From assembly GCA_029572955.1 (NCBI GenBank), contig JAKPQE010000067.1, positions 1 to 57,287 of the forward strand: a stretch of DNA of 57,287 nucleotides, in the 5' to 3' direction. Position numbers and translations under genes: made by a program. The stretch's first letter is position 1; each line of letters starts with the position of its first letter. Below are positions 1 through 7,775 of the stretch, in pieces. Source of the DNA: Pseudomonadota bacterium. Its GTDB lineage: Bacteria > Pseudomonadota > Alphaproteobacteria > Rhizobiales > JAKPQE01. The notes beneath the pieces are model-generated. The model had not been told where the DNA came from. It searched no databases and saw only the letters and a program-made list of their open reading frames with translations.

Positions 1-917
1 CCGAGGTGAAGGCGCTCGCCACCGAGACCGCCGAGGCGACCTCGGAGATCGAGACGACGCTCGCCGCACTCAACGAGCAGACTTCGGTGCTGGCGACGCG
101 CTGCGCCGAATCGGTGAGCTGCGCGACGACCGTGGAGGCCGGCAGCGCCGAGCTCGGCACGGCGATCACCGGCGCCGCCGCGGCGATGCGCACGGTCGCC
201 GAGGAGATCAACGGGATCGCCGCCTCGACCGGCGAGATCCAGGACCAGGCCGACAACCTGATGTCGGTCGTCAAGGACATGTCGACCCGCATCCTCGCGT
301 CGAGCGACGATCTCGATTCGGCGCGCAAGCGCGTCGACGAGCTGCAGATGACCGGCGAGGCGCTGATCAACCAGACCAACCAGTGCGGCATGGAGACCGG
401 CGATACCGCGACGATCAACGTCGTGCGCGACACGGCGGCGGAGATCTCGGCGCTCTTCGAGCGCGCCATCGAGAAGGGCGAGATCAGCGAGGACGCGCTT
501 TTCGACGAGCGCTACCAGCCGGTCGCCGGCAGCGACCCGCAGCAGCACATGTCCCGTTTCACCGCGTTCACCGACCGGGTGCTGACCGACCTGCAGGAAG
601 AGATCCTGAGGCGCCACCAGCAGGTCGTCTTCTGCGCGGCGGTCGACCGCAACGGCTATCTGCCGACCCACAACAAGAAATTCTCGCAGCCGCAGCGGGC
701 CGGCGATCCGGTCTGGAATGCCGGCAACTCGCGCAACCGACGCATCTTCAACGATCGCGTCGGCCTCAAGGCGGGCAGCAACACCGAGGATTTCGTGATC
801 CAGATCTATCGGCGCGACATGGGCGGCGGCAGCTACGTCGTCATGAAGGACATCGCCGCGCCGATCCACGTGCGCGGCCGCCACTGGGGCGGCTTCCGCC
901 TCGGCATCAAGGCCTGA
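1..917 (+). CDS. Methyl-accepting chemotaxis protein, 3' part (5' end outside window)
   Basis: Open reading frame running in from the left edge (first full codon at 3) to TGA at 917. The first residues (EVKALATETAEATSEI) are the C-terminal half of the conserved MCP signalling hairpin that contacts CheA and CheW. After about 90 residues of coiled coil comes a C-terminal soluble domain (roughly residues 170-303) with GYLPTHN, a run of NSRNRR, RRDMGGG and a late GRHWGGFR. This tail looks like the cytoplasmic sensory domain found at the end of some proteobacterial chemoreceptors. Which ligand it binds is not visible. The transmembrane and N-terminal parts lie outside the window. Confidence 0.85.
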   Translation, partial: EVKALATETAEATSEIETTLAALNEQTSVLATRCAESVSCATTVEAGSAELGTAITGAAAAMRTVAEEINGIAASTGEIQDQADNLMSVVKDMSTRILASSDDLDSARKRVDELQMTGEALINQTNQCGMETGDTATINVVRDTAAEISALFERAIEKGEISEDALFDERYQPVAGSDPQQHMSRFTAFTDRVLTDLQEEILRRHQQVVFCAAVDRNGYLPTHNKKFSQPQRAGDPVWNAGNSRNRRIFNDRVGLKAGSNTEDFVIQIYRRDMGGGSYVVMKDIAAPIHVRGRHWGGFRLGIKA

Positions 918-926
918 TCGCCCGGC

Positions 927-1859
927 CTATCGCCGCTCGAACACCACGGCATTGACGACGCGCGAGCCGCCGGGCAGGTCGATCACGGTCTTGCCGAAGC
1001 GGCCGAAGACCTGCGTCGACGGTCCGCCGTCGAGATTGATCGCCCGCTCGCAGGCAAAGCCGCCGGGCGAGGTGTCGGCGAGCACCTCGGCAAAATCATA
1101 AAGCGAGATGGCGCTGGTCACGACGACGACGGCGATCTCGCCCTCGGCCGTCGCGCAGACCGCCGAGCGGCGGGCGCGCGGCCCGTCCTGGCGGCGGATG
1201 CCCGGCTGTCCGCCCGGATCGACGAGCAGCGGGCCGACCTGCAGCGCCTCGACGGCGCCGGACCAGGCCTTGCGGTCCTTGGCCCAGGCGATGCCGATGC
1301 CCTTGCCGGTGTCGAACAGCACGCCGGAGCCGCCGCGGTAGCCGGAAAGGCGGCTGCCATCGGCGATGACGAGACCGGTCGGCACCAGCGTGCGGCCGTT
1401 CGGCGTGTCGCGATAGTCGAAGTAGCCGCCATTGACGGCGAGCCCCTCGCCCTTGCCGAGCGCCGCATCGACCCGGAAGCCGTCCGGCTCGAAGGCCGGC
1501 GCGACCCGCAGGCGCCAGCGCGCCGGATCGAAGATCGTGGCAAAGAGGCGATGGTTCTGGTCGCCGTATTCGACCCGGAGATCGAGGCTGCGGGCGCCGG
1601 GGCCGAGGTCCTTCCAGGGCGCCTCGGCCGCCGCCAGCACGATTGCGCCGGCAAGGCTGTCGAGGTCGGCGAGCGCCGGCCCGGCGGGCGGTTCGCCGGC
1701 CGCGCCGAGGAACGTGGCGCCGAGCAGCGCGAGGATCGCGCCGACCTTACCCGAGGTGAGCGTAGCCGCTGCCCGCCGCGATGTGGTATCGCCAGAAGGA
1801 CGGCCGGACCGGGACGTCCGGCGCGCCGCGCAGGCAAGCTTGGAGAGGGACCGAATCAT
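927..1859 (-). CDS. Phosphodiester glycosidase family (DUF2233/NAGPA-like) exported protein
   Basis: Predicted 310 aa. The NGGYFD motif (about residues 143-148) and NLDGGPSTQ (about 275-283) are hallmarks of the phosphodiester glycosidase family, whose mammalian member uncovers mannose 6-phosphate. The bacterial substrate is unknown. A hydrophobic stretch near residues 40-54 (GAILALLGATFLGAAG) looks like a signal peptide core. The start is uncertain: the ATG at 1859 is the only usable start near this segment but leaves a long basic leader and overlaps the ATG of the divergent dehydrogenase by 2 bases. It converges on the chemoreceptor with a 9-base gap. Confidence 0.75.
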   Translation of the reverse strand: MIRSLSKLACAARRTSRSGRPSGDTTSRRAAATLTSGKVGAILALLGATFLGAAGEPPAGPALADLDSLAGAIVLAAAEAPWKDLGPGARSLDLRVEYGDQNHRLFATIFDPARWRLRVAPAFEPDGFRVDAALGKGEGLAVNGGYFDYRDTPNGRTLVPTGLVIADGSRLSGYRGGSGVLFDTGKGIGIAWAKDRKAWSGAVEALQVGPLLVDPGGQPGIRRQDGPRARRSAVCATAEGEIAVVVVTSAISLYDFAEVLADTSPGGFACERAINLDGGPSTQVFGRFGKTVIDLPGGSRVVNAVVFERR

Positions 1860-2727
1860 GAGCGACACTCTAGCCGGCAAGACGCTGTTCATCACCGGGG
1901 CGAGCCGCGGAATCGGACTTGCCATCGGTCTCGCCGCGGCGCGCGACGGCGCCAATGTGGCGATCGCGGCCAAGACCGCCGAGCCGCACCCCAAGCTTCC
2001 CGGCACGATCCACACGGCGGCGGCCGAAATCGAGGCGGCCGGCGGCAAGGCCCTGCCCCTCCTCGTCGACGTGCGCGACGACGAGGCGGTCGCCGAGGCG
2101 CTCGCCAGGACGGCCGATACGTTCGGCGGCATCGACATCGTCGTCAACAATGCGAGCGCGATCCAGCTCACCGATTCCCAGAAGACCGACATGAAGCGCT
2201 TCGATCTGATGCATCAGATCAACACCCGCGGCACCTTCATGACCTCGAAATTCGCGGTGCCCTATCTCGAGAAGTCGGCGAACCCGCACATCCTGATGCT
2301 GTCGCCGCCGCTCGACATGTCGGAGCGCTGGTTCGCGCCGCACACGGCCTATTCGATCGCCAAATACGGCATGAGCCTTTGCGTGCTCGGTCTTGCCGGC
2401 GAGTTGCGGGCGCGCGGCATCGCCGTCAACGCGCTCTGGCCGCGCACGACGATCGCCACCGCCGCCGTCAAGAACCTGCTCGGCGGCGACATGCTGATGC
2501 AGGCGAGCCGGACGCCGGAGATCATCGCCGATGCGGCCCACCTCGTGTTCCTGAAGCCGTCGCGCCAGTTCACCGGCAACTTCCTCATCGACGACACCTT
2601 CCTTGCCGAGAACGGCGTCACCGATTTCGACGGCTACCGGGTCGATCCGAGCCAGACCCTCGCCCAGGACTTCTTCGTGCCGGCGGATTCGGTGCCGCCG
2701 GCCTCGCTCCGGCCGGTCGGCAAGTAG
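1858..2727 (+). CDS. Short-chain dehydrogenase, HSDL2-like
   Basis: 289 aa NAD(P)-dependent SDR oxidoreductase. The Rossmann motif TGASRGIG is at residues 13-20, NNAS at 97-100 and the catalytic YSIAK at 165-169, with a serine in LMLSPP just upstream. The blocks SPPLDMSERWFAPHTAY, NALWPRTTIATAAVKN and FTGNFLIDD resemble the hydroxysteroid dehydrogenase-like 2 subgroup, which bacterial fatty-acid and lipid gene sets often carry. There is no sterol carrier domain at the C-terminus. The natural substrate cannot be read from sequence. A purine-rich stretch (GGAGAGGGA) precedes the ATG. Confidence 0.88.
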   Translation: MSDTLAGKTLFITGASRGIGLAIGLAAARDGANVAIAAKTAEPHPKLPGTIHTAAAEIEAAGGKALPLLVDVRDDEAVAEALARTADTFGGIDIVVNNASAIQLTDSQKTDMKRFDLMHQINTRGTFMTSKFAVPYLEKSANPHILMLSPPLDMSERWFAPHTAYSIAKYGMSLCVLGLAGELRARGIAVNALWPRTTIATAAVKNLLGGDMLMQASRTPEIIADAAHLVFLKPSRQFTGNFLIDDTFLAENGVTDFDGYRVDPSQTLAQDFFVPADSVPPASLRPVGK

Positions 2728-2730
2728 CGC

Positions 2731-3753
2731 TCAGACGCCGAGGCGGCCGCGCAGCATGATCGAGGGGCGCAGGGCACCGACGACGGTGCCGCGCCAGTTG
2801 GTCAGCCTGGGCTGCATCAGGTTCTCGACGAGCCGCTGATCGTCGCCGGCAAGGCGCAGGAAGCGGGCAAGGAGCGCCGCCGTCACCACCTCGGCGGCGC
2901 GCGGGGCGCCGTCGTCGCACTTGATGGCAAAGCCGAGGCCGAGTTCCGGGAAGGCGCCGCCATAGACGCCTTCGGCGCCGACCTTGACGAGGGCGCGCGG
3001 GCCGAGCGCCGACATCACCGTGGTGCAGAAGCGGCCGGTGCCGGCGACGAGGAACGGCTCGGCGGCACAGGCGGCGCAGAGCCGCGCCACCGCCTCGGCG
3101 CGCGGCGCCGACAACCCCTCGCCGCTGCCGAAACGGGCAAAGCCGAGCGCCAGGGCGCGCAGCGGCAGGGCCCAGTTCGGCGCCGAACAGCCGTCGACGG
3201 CGCGCAGATCCTCCTCGACCGGCGCCCCGGTCAGATCGGCGAGCACGGCGGCGACGGCGATCTGCACGGCATGGTCGGGGTCGACATAGTGGTGATGGTC
3301 GACGCCCATGTGGCAGGCGAGGCAGACGAAGCCGGCATGCTTGCCCGAGCAGTTGTTGTGGAGCTGGCCGGGGGTCCGGCCCTCGCGGCCGAGGGCTGCG
3401 ACATCCTCGGGCCGGCGCGGCCAGTGCGCGCCGCATTCGAGCGCCGTCTCGTCACGGCCGGCGGCCGCCAGCATGCCGGCCGCGACCTCCAGATGACGCG
3501 GCTCGCCATTGTGCGAGGCGCAGGCGAGCGCCAGTTCGCGATTGCCGAAGCCATAGGCGTCGGCCGCGCCGCTCTCGACCAGCGGGATCGCCTGGAACGG
3601 CTTGATCGCCGAGCGCGGGAAGACCGGCGTCTCGACGTCGCCGACGGCGAACTGCAGGCCGCCGGTGGCATCGACGACGGCGACGGCGCCACGGTGGACG
3701 CTTTCGACGAGGCGGCCGCGTGTCACCTCGACCAGAACGGGATCGGAACTCAT
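2731..3753 (-). CDS. L-asparaginase, Rhizobium etli type II family
   Basis: 340 aa, predicted to hydrolyse L-asparagine to aspartate and ammonia. It belongs to the R. etli family (PF06089), unrelated to E. coli-type asparaginases. The family's key residues fall at the numbering I recall for the R. etli enzyme: Ser48 and Lys51 in RSAIKPF, Cys135 and Lys138 in NCSGKHAG, and Cys189 in DGCSAPN; Cys135, Lys138 and Cys189 are the proposed metal ligands. No signal peptide is seen, so it is probably cytoplasmic. Its stop lies 3 bases from the stop of the convergent SDR gene, and its start is 22 bases from the stop of the exported protein upstream on the same strand. Confidence 0.9.
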   Translation of the reverse strand: MSSDPVLVEVTRGRLVESVHRGAVAVVDATGGLQFAVGDVETPVFPRSAIKPFQAIPLVESGAADAYGFGNRELALACASHNGEPRHLEVAAGMLAAAGRDETALECGAHWPRRPEDVAALGREGRTPGQLHNNCSGKHAGFVCLACHMGVDHHHYVDPDHAVQIAVAAVLADLTGAPVEEDLRAVDGCSAPNWALPLRALALGFARFGSGEGLSAPRAEAVARLCAACAAEPFLVAGTGRFCTTVMSALGPRALVKVGAEGVYGGAFPELGLGFAIKCDDGAPRAAEVVTAALLARFLRLAGDDQRLVENLMQPRLTNWRGTVVGALRPSIMLRGRLGV

Positions 3754-3778
3754 CGGCGATGTCCTCGTTTCTGCCGCC

Positions 3779-5230
3779 TCATGGCCGGCCCGCGGCGGGC
3801 GCGCCGGGCGGCGCCAGTCCGGTCACGGCGAGGACGTCGTCGCTGGCCGGGCCACCGGCGCCGGCCATGGCACCGTCCTCGGAATGACCGACCGAGAGAT
3901 ATAGCGTCAGCCCGTCCGGGGAAAACACGATGCCGGCGGGCTTTGCCGAGGCATCGCGCAGCGACAGCAGCTTGATGCAGCCGTCGCTGGCGAGGTCGCG
4001 GTCGGCACCATCGGGCAGGCAGGCGAAGACATCGCCATTGCCGCGTCCCTCGGCGACATAGAGGATGCCGGTGCCGGGCTGGAAGGCGACGTCGTCGGGG
4101 GAGTTGAAGTCGTCGTCGCCGGCAAGGAGCCGCGAGACGCGGACGGTGAAGGCCGAGGCCTCGTCGCCGGCGATGCGCGGCGAGCGGTCGACGGCGCAAA
4201 GGACCTCGCCATACGCGCCGGCGTCGGCGCGCCCGGAATTGGCCCAGCAGATCCTTGCGCCGGGGCCCTCGAACAGCGGATCGACGTCCATGTCGGACGG
4301 GCGATACCAGGCCGTCGCGCCGAGACCGTCGGCATCGAAGCGGGCGCTCGCCGGGTCGACCTCGATCCAGCCGGCATTGCCGAGGCCGCAGCCCTGGCCG
4401 AACTGGATCCGATCGGCAAAGCAGGAGACCTGCAGGGCATAGCTGCGCCCGGCGACGAGGGGCGAGCGGTCGAGGCCGGCGATGCGGCCGCCGGGATGAG
4501 CCTGCGCGGGCACGAACTTGTAGATGGTGCCGCCGTCGCGGTCGACGCCGATCTCGCCCGGGGTCGCGTCGTCGCCGGCATAGAGCACGCCGCTGTCGAG
4601 CAGCGCGGCGCCGGCCCAGGCGATCACCGGCAGGGCCGGACGGCGGGCAACGCCGGCCGGGTCGCTGACGCGGCCGCTCTCGCGGTCGAGCACCGCGGCC
4701 CCGGTCAGGGCCAGCGGGTCGAGGATTTCCCAGGCGGCGCCGTCACCGGCGATGCCGCGCTCGCCGACGAGGAGGGTGCCCCAGGCGGTGGCACGGGCAA
4801 CGCCGCAATGCTCGAGCCCGGAAAGGATCGTCTCGACCTTGCCGTCGGCAAGGGCGATGCGCTCCAGCGAGGCGGTGGCGGGGGCGCCGGCGGGGGCGAA
4901 GCCGTCGCCCGCGGTCCCGGCGTCGATGCAGCCGACGAGATGGGTCGGGGCGTCGGGCGGGAACGGCACCATCTCGTCGGAGCGGTCGGCGGCGGCGCGC
5001 GTCACATAGGCCGGCACGAGGCTGCGCGCGGCGAGAAGCTGGTCGGCGGCGGACTGTTCGGGCGCGCGGCGGATCGGGTCGGCCCCGGCGGAGGCGGCGA
5101 GCGGTCCGTCGATGCCGAACAGCGCGGCGCTGCGGCCGGCGAGTTGCAGCTCGACGAGCGCGCCGAAATCCTCGGCGGATGCCGGGATCGCGGCAACGGC
5201 GCATATGACGGCGACAGCGAAACGGCGCAT
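3779..5230 (-). CDS. Exported PhoX-like (DUF839-type) protein
   Basis: 483 aa. The N-terminus [19 protein letters not shown] is a clear Sec-type signal peptide with probable cleavage after ASA (residue 19), so the product should be periplasmic. The C-terminal part ([20 protein letters not shown], then [17 protein letters not shown]) reads like beta-propeller blades of the PhoX/DUF839 group. PhoX phosphatases normally use a twin-arginine signal, which is not obvious here, so phosphatase activity is not assured. Start chosen as the ATG directly in front of the signal peptide; the frame is open upstream to 5485 but without signal features. Several Cys residues could form disulphides. Confidence 0.7.
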   Translation of the reverse strand: MRRFAVAVICAVAAIPASAEDFGALVELQLAGRSAALFGIDGPLAASAGADPIRRAPEQSAADQLLAARSLVPAYVTRAAADRSDEMVPFPPDAPTHLVGCIDAGTAGDGFAPAGAPATASLERIALADGKVETILSGLEHCGVARATAWGTLLVGERGIAGDGAAWEILDPLALTGAAVLDRESGRVSDPAGVARRPALPVIAWAGAALLDSGVLYAGDDATPGEIGVDRDGGTIYKFVPAQAHPGGRIAGLDRSPLVAGRSYALQVSCFADRIQFGQGCGLGNAGWIEVDPASARFDADGLGATAWYRPSDMDVDPLFEGPGARICWANSGRADAGAYGEVLCAVDRSPRIAGDEASAFTVRVSRLLAGDDDFNSPDDVAFQPGTGILYVAEGRGNGDVFACLPDGADRDLASDGCIKLLSLRDASAKPAGIVFSPDGLTLYLSVGHSEDGAMAGAGGPASDDVLAVTGLAPPGAPAAGRP

Positions 5231-5444
5231 GAATGGCCCTCCCCGCGCCGCAGCAGATCGCGGCCGCATGGCAAAAACAAGGCCCGAAGCCTCGCCTGCG
5301 GCGGCCTCCTTGACTATCATCCAGCAAGATTCGCCGGGCGGCCCCGGCCCATCGCCGGATCGGGCACGGCCCGCCCCGCGATCGATGGCAGCCCCTTTGC
5401 GGCCGCGGCGCCGGCAGAGAAGGCCGGCCGAGAAGGAGAGCCAG

Positions 5445-5765
5445 ATGCTGACCACCACGACCAACACCATCGAGGGGCGCACCATCCGCGCCTACAAGGG
5501 CCTCGTCATGGGCGAGGCGATCCTCGGCGCCAACATCTTCCGCGACCTCTTTGCCGGCATCCGCGACATCGTCGGCGGCCGCTCGGGCGCCTACGAGAAG
5601 GAACTGGCCAAGGCGCGGCGCATCGCCCTCGACGAGATGTGCGCCGATGCCGAGGCGCTCGGCGCCAACGCGGTGATCGGCATCGACCTCGATTACGAGA
5701 CGGTCGGCGCCAACGGCTCGATGCTGATGGTCACGGCGACCGGAACGGCGGTGGTCTACGAATGA
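5445..5765 (+). CDS. YbjQ/UPF0145 family heavy-metal-binding-domain protein
   Basis: 106 aa. Matches the YbjQ family in length and pattern: a beta-rich start ([21 protein letters not shown]), central helix ([25 protein letters not shown]) and a C-terminal strand ending GTAVVYE. The family is annotated as a putative heavy-metal-binding domain and its function is unsettled. A strong ribosome binding site (AAGGAGAG) lies 5-6 bases before the ATG. The stop overlaps the ATG of the next gene (ATGA), so the two are translationally coupled. Divergent from the PhoX-like gene. Confidence 0.85.
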   Translation: MLTTTTNTIEGRTIRAYKGLVMGEAILGANIFRDLFAGIRDIVGGRSGAYEKELAKARRIALDEMCADAEALGANAVIGIDLDYETVGANGSMLMVTATGTAVVYE

Positions 5766-6328
5766 CCGCGGCCCGCTCCCCCGCCGGCGCGCTCGCCGCC
5801 CTCGCCGCGGCGCTGGCCCTCGCCGGCTGCGTCACCGGCGGCAGCGCACCGGCCGTGACGCTGATGGCGATGTCCGAGGCCGGCGTCGGCCCGATCAACG
5901 GTGCGACGCCCTATTCCGACAAGGCGATCGCCGGCGCGCTCGACGGTTTCGAGGTGCGGCCGGTGCAGGCGACGGTCAATGGCGAGGTGAAGTGGATCCT
6001 CGCCGGCTTCTACGATGGTTTCCAGACGCTGCGCTTCGTGCCGGACGGCAGCCGGCGCCAGGTTGCCGAGGTGCAGGTGGTCAGCGACCTCATCCGCGGC
6101 CCCGGCGGCGAGCGGGTCGGCATGTCCTTCGCCGAGAGCGGCGGACGCCGGCTCGACTGCAAGCCCGGCCACGACGAGTGGAGCGGCATGGCGGTGTGCA
6201 GCGACGCGGCCCGGCGCATGCGCTACGTCTACGCGGTCGAGGCCTATCGCGGGCCGGACGGCGTGCTGCCGGACGCCGCGACCCTCGCCGAGGCGCGGCT
6301 CGTGCGCATGGTCTGGCACGCGCCCTGA
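5762..6328 (+). CDS. DUF1131 (YfeY-like, RpoE-regulated) lipoprotein
   Basis: 188 aa. The N-terminus has a hydrophobic stretch ending in LALAGC, a lipobox with the acylated Cys about residue 22. The mature part resembles E. coli YfeY (DUF1131): [20 protein letters not shown] near the start, [10 protein letters not shown] in the middle, and [14 protein letters not shown] before a final RLVRMVWH. YfeY is a sigma-E-regulated lipoprotein of unknown role; whether this copy is stress-regulated cannot be seen. Overlaps the upstream YbjQ gene by 4 bases. Converges with the autoinducer synthase gene, 11 bases between stops. Confidence 0.82.
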   Translation: MTAARSPAGALAALAAALALAGCVTGGSAPAVTLMAMSEAGVGPINGATPYSDKAIAGALDGFEVRPVQATVNGEVKWILAGFYDGFQTLRFVPDGSRRQVAEVQVVSDLIRGPGGERVGMSFAESGGRRLDCKPGHDEWSGMAVCSDAARRMRYVYAVEAYRGPDGVLPDAATLAEARLVRMVWHAP

Positions 6329-6339
6329 GGCGCCCGCCG

Positions 6340-7623
6340 TCAGTTCGAGCGCGATTCCGGCCCGTTCCGCGTCGTCCCGCCCGGGACCGAACGAACCCTC
6401 GCGCGGGACGCAAGGCCGATGGTCGAGCCCTTGCGACGGATGTCGTCGCAGGCGGCGATGGTGCGGTCGAGGTCGGTGGCCGTCAGGCTGCAGTTCAGCG
6501 TGAAGCGGATGAGCGAGGCACCCTTCGGCGTCGCCGGCGGGCAGAAGACGCTGCCGAAGATGCCGCGCTTGGCCAGTGCCTCGCGGAAGAACACCGTGTC
6601 CTCGAAGCCGCCGGTGATGATGGCGACGATCTGGCGGTCGCTGCGGGTGACGTCGTAGCCGACGTCGGCGAGCCCGTCGCGCAGGAAGCGCTGGTTCACC
6701 GCCAGCTGCTCGCGCCGCCAGGGCTCGTCACGGATGATGTCGAGCGTCTTGTCGAAACCGGCGATCTCGTAGCCGAGCACCGACGTCGAGAAGATCATCG
6801 GAAAGGCTTCGTAGCGGAAGAATTCCATATTGCAGGCCGAGCCGACGACCATGCCGCCGCGCGCCGCCACCGCCTTGGACAGGCCGACGGTGCGGAAATG
6901 CACCCGATCCTCGAGGCCGAGCTCGACGACGATGCCGGCCCCGCCCGGGCCCTGGCAGCCGAAGGAATGGGTCTCGTCGACGATGATCGCGCAGCCGCCC
7001 GCCTCCGCCGCCGCGACGATGTCGACGAGCGGCGCGACGTGACCGTCGGTGCTGTAGAGGGCGTCGACCGCGACGATGCCGGGGCCGAAGTGGCGGATCT
7101 TGCGGGCGAGATCGCCAGCGTCGTTGTGGCGGAACGGAATGGCGCGGGCGCGCGCCGCCGAAACACCCTCCCACAGCGAGGCATGGGCACGATGGTCGAG
7201 ATAGACGACGACATCCTTGCCGGCGAAGGCCTGCATGAGGCCGGTGTTGGCGTTGTAGCCCGACATCGCCAGCACCGCGTCCTCGGCGCGCAGCAGCTCG
7301 GCGAAACGGTGCTCGAAGGCGCGGTGGGCGTCGTTGCGGTCGTGCACGAAGACGCGCGAAATGGCATCGCCGTGACCATGCGCCAGGAGTTCCTCGGCCT
7401 TGGCCCTGGCGATGCGGGGGTCGCCGGCGAGCGAGAGGTAGTCGTTCGACCGCATGACCACGCCGTCGGGGCCCGGCTGGTCCCATCCGAGGGTGACATG
7501 CGAGATGTGACGGCCGGCAAAACGGTCCAGCGGGCCGCTCACCGCAGCCTCGATAAAGTCCGGATTCGGCGCCGCCCCGTGTTTTTTCAGGTGTTGACAC
7601 GGCGCCGCTTTTGCCGATTGCAT
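6340..7623 (-). CDS. cqsA: Alpha-hydroxyketone quorum-sensing autoinducer synthase (CqsA/LqsA type)
   Basis: 427 aa PLP-dependent alpha-oxoamine synthase-fold enzyme expected to join an acyl-CoA to an amino-acid-derived substrate, giving the precursor of a CAI-1/LAI-1-like autoinducer. Family-specific matches to Vibrio CqsA: SNDYLSLA (59-66), SLWEG (149-153), GPGIVAVDALYST (180-192), the PLP-contacting DETHS (216-220), the Schiff-base lysine Lys250 in VGLSKAVAARGG, and GIFGSVFCPPAT (354-365). GIFGSVFCPPAT and SLWEG separate it from KBL, BioF and HemA relatives. The C-terminal ~25 residues extend beyond Vibrio CqsA (~390 aa). Start ATG at 7623 has GGGGAG 8 bases upstream (7632-7637). Divergent from the sensor kinase gene. 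Confidence 0.9.
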   Translation of the reverse strand: MQSAKAAPCQHLKKHGAAPNPDFIEAAVSGPLDRFAGRHISHVTLGWDQPGPDGVVMRSNDYLSLAGDPRIARAKAEELLAHGHGDAISRVFVHDRNDAHRAFEHRFAELLRAEDAVLAMSGYNANTGLMQAFAGKDVVVYLDHRAHASLWEGVSAARARAIPFRHNDAGDLARKIRHFGPGIVAVDALYSTDGHVAPLVDIVAAAEAGGCAIIVDETHSFGCQGPGGAGIVVELGLEDRVHFRTVGLSKAVAARGGMVVGSACNMEFFRYEAFPMIFSTSVLGYEIAGFDKTLDIIRDEPWRREQLAVNQRFLRDGLADVGYDVTRSDRQIVAIITGGFEDTVFFREALAKRGIFGSVFCPPATPKGASLIRFTLNCSLTATDLDRTIAACDDIRRKGSTIGLASRARVRSVPGGTTRNGPESRSN

Positions 7624-7775
7624 TGGCCACGCTCCCCGTTTTCGGTCCTGTCCGGGCGGGATTGTGGATTAAAAAAAAGGTGCTGTCTCAACTATTCGAG
7701 AGATATCCTCAGGTTTTATCGAAGGTCCTATTCCGGTCTCTTCGAGACATTTACGGTGCGCTTGGAAATAACTTC
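7624..7775. promoter_or_regulatory. Divergent intergenic region between cqsA and lqsS
   Basis: 152 bases carrying the promoters of both the synthase and the kinase/regulator operon, if the kinase starts at 7776. It turns AT-rich from about 7660 (TTAAAAAAAAGG). An inverted repeat GTCTC-TTC-GAGAC lies at 7736-7748, and the core TTCGAGA is repeated directly at 7695-7701 and 7741-7747. No convincing sigma-70 -35/-10 pair could be picked by eye. The region remains open in the kinase frame, so a longer N-terminus is possible. Confidence 0.45.

Noticed and set aside
6340-7623. Reading cqsA as KBL, BioF or HemA
   Set aside because: The CqsA-specific GIFGSVFCPPAT and SLWEG blocks and the linked CqsS/LqsR-like genes argue against these metabolic relatives.
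7611-7775. Upstream extension of the kinase frame to 7611
   Set aside because: It would overlap the divergent cqsA start and leave no promoter space. The CqsS-like N-terminus fits the ATG at 7776 better. Not fully excluded.
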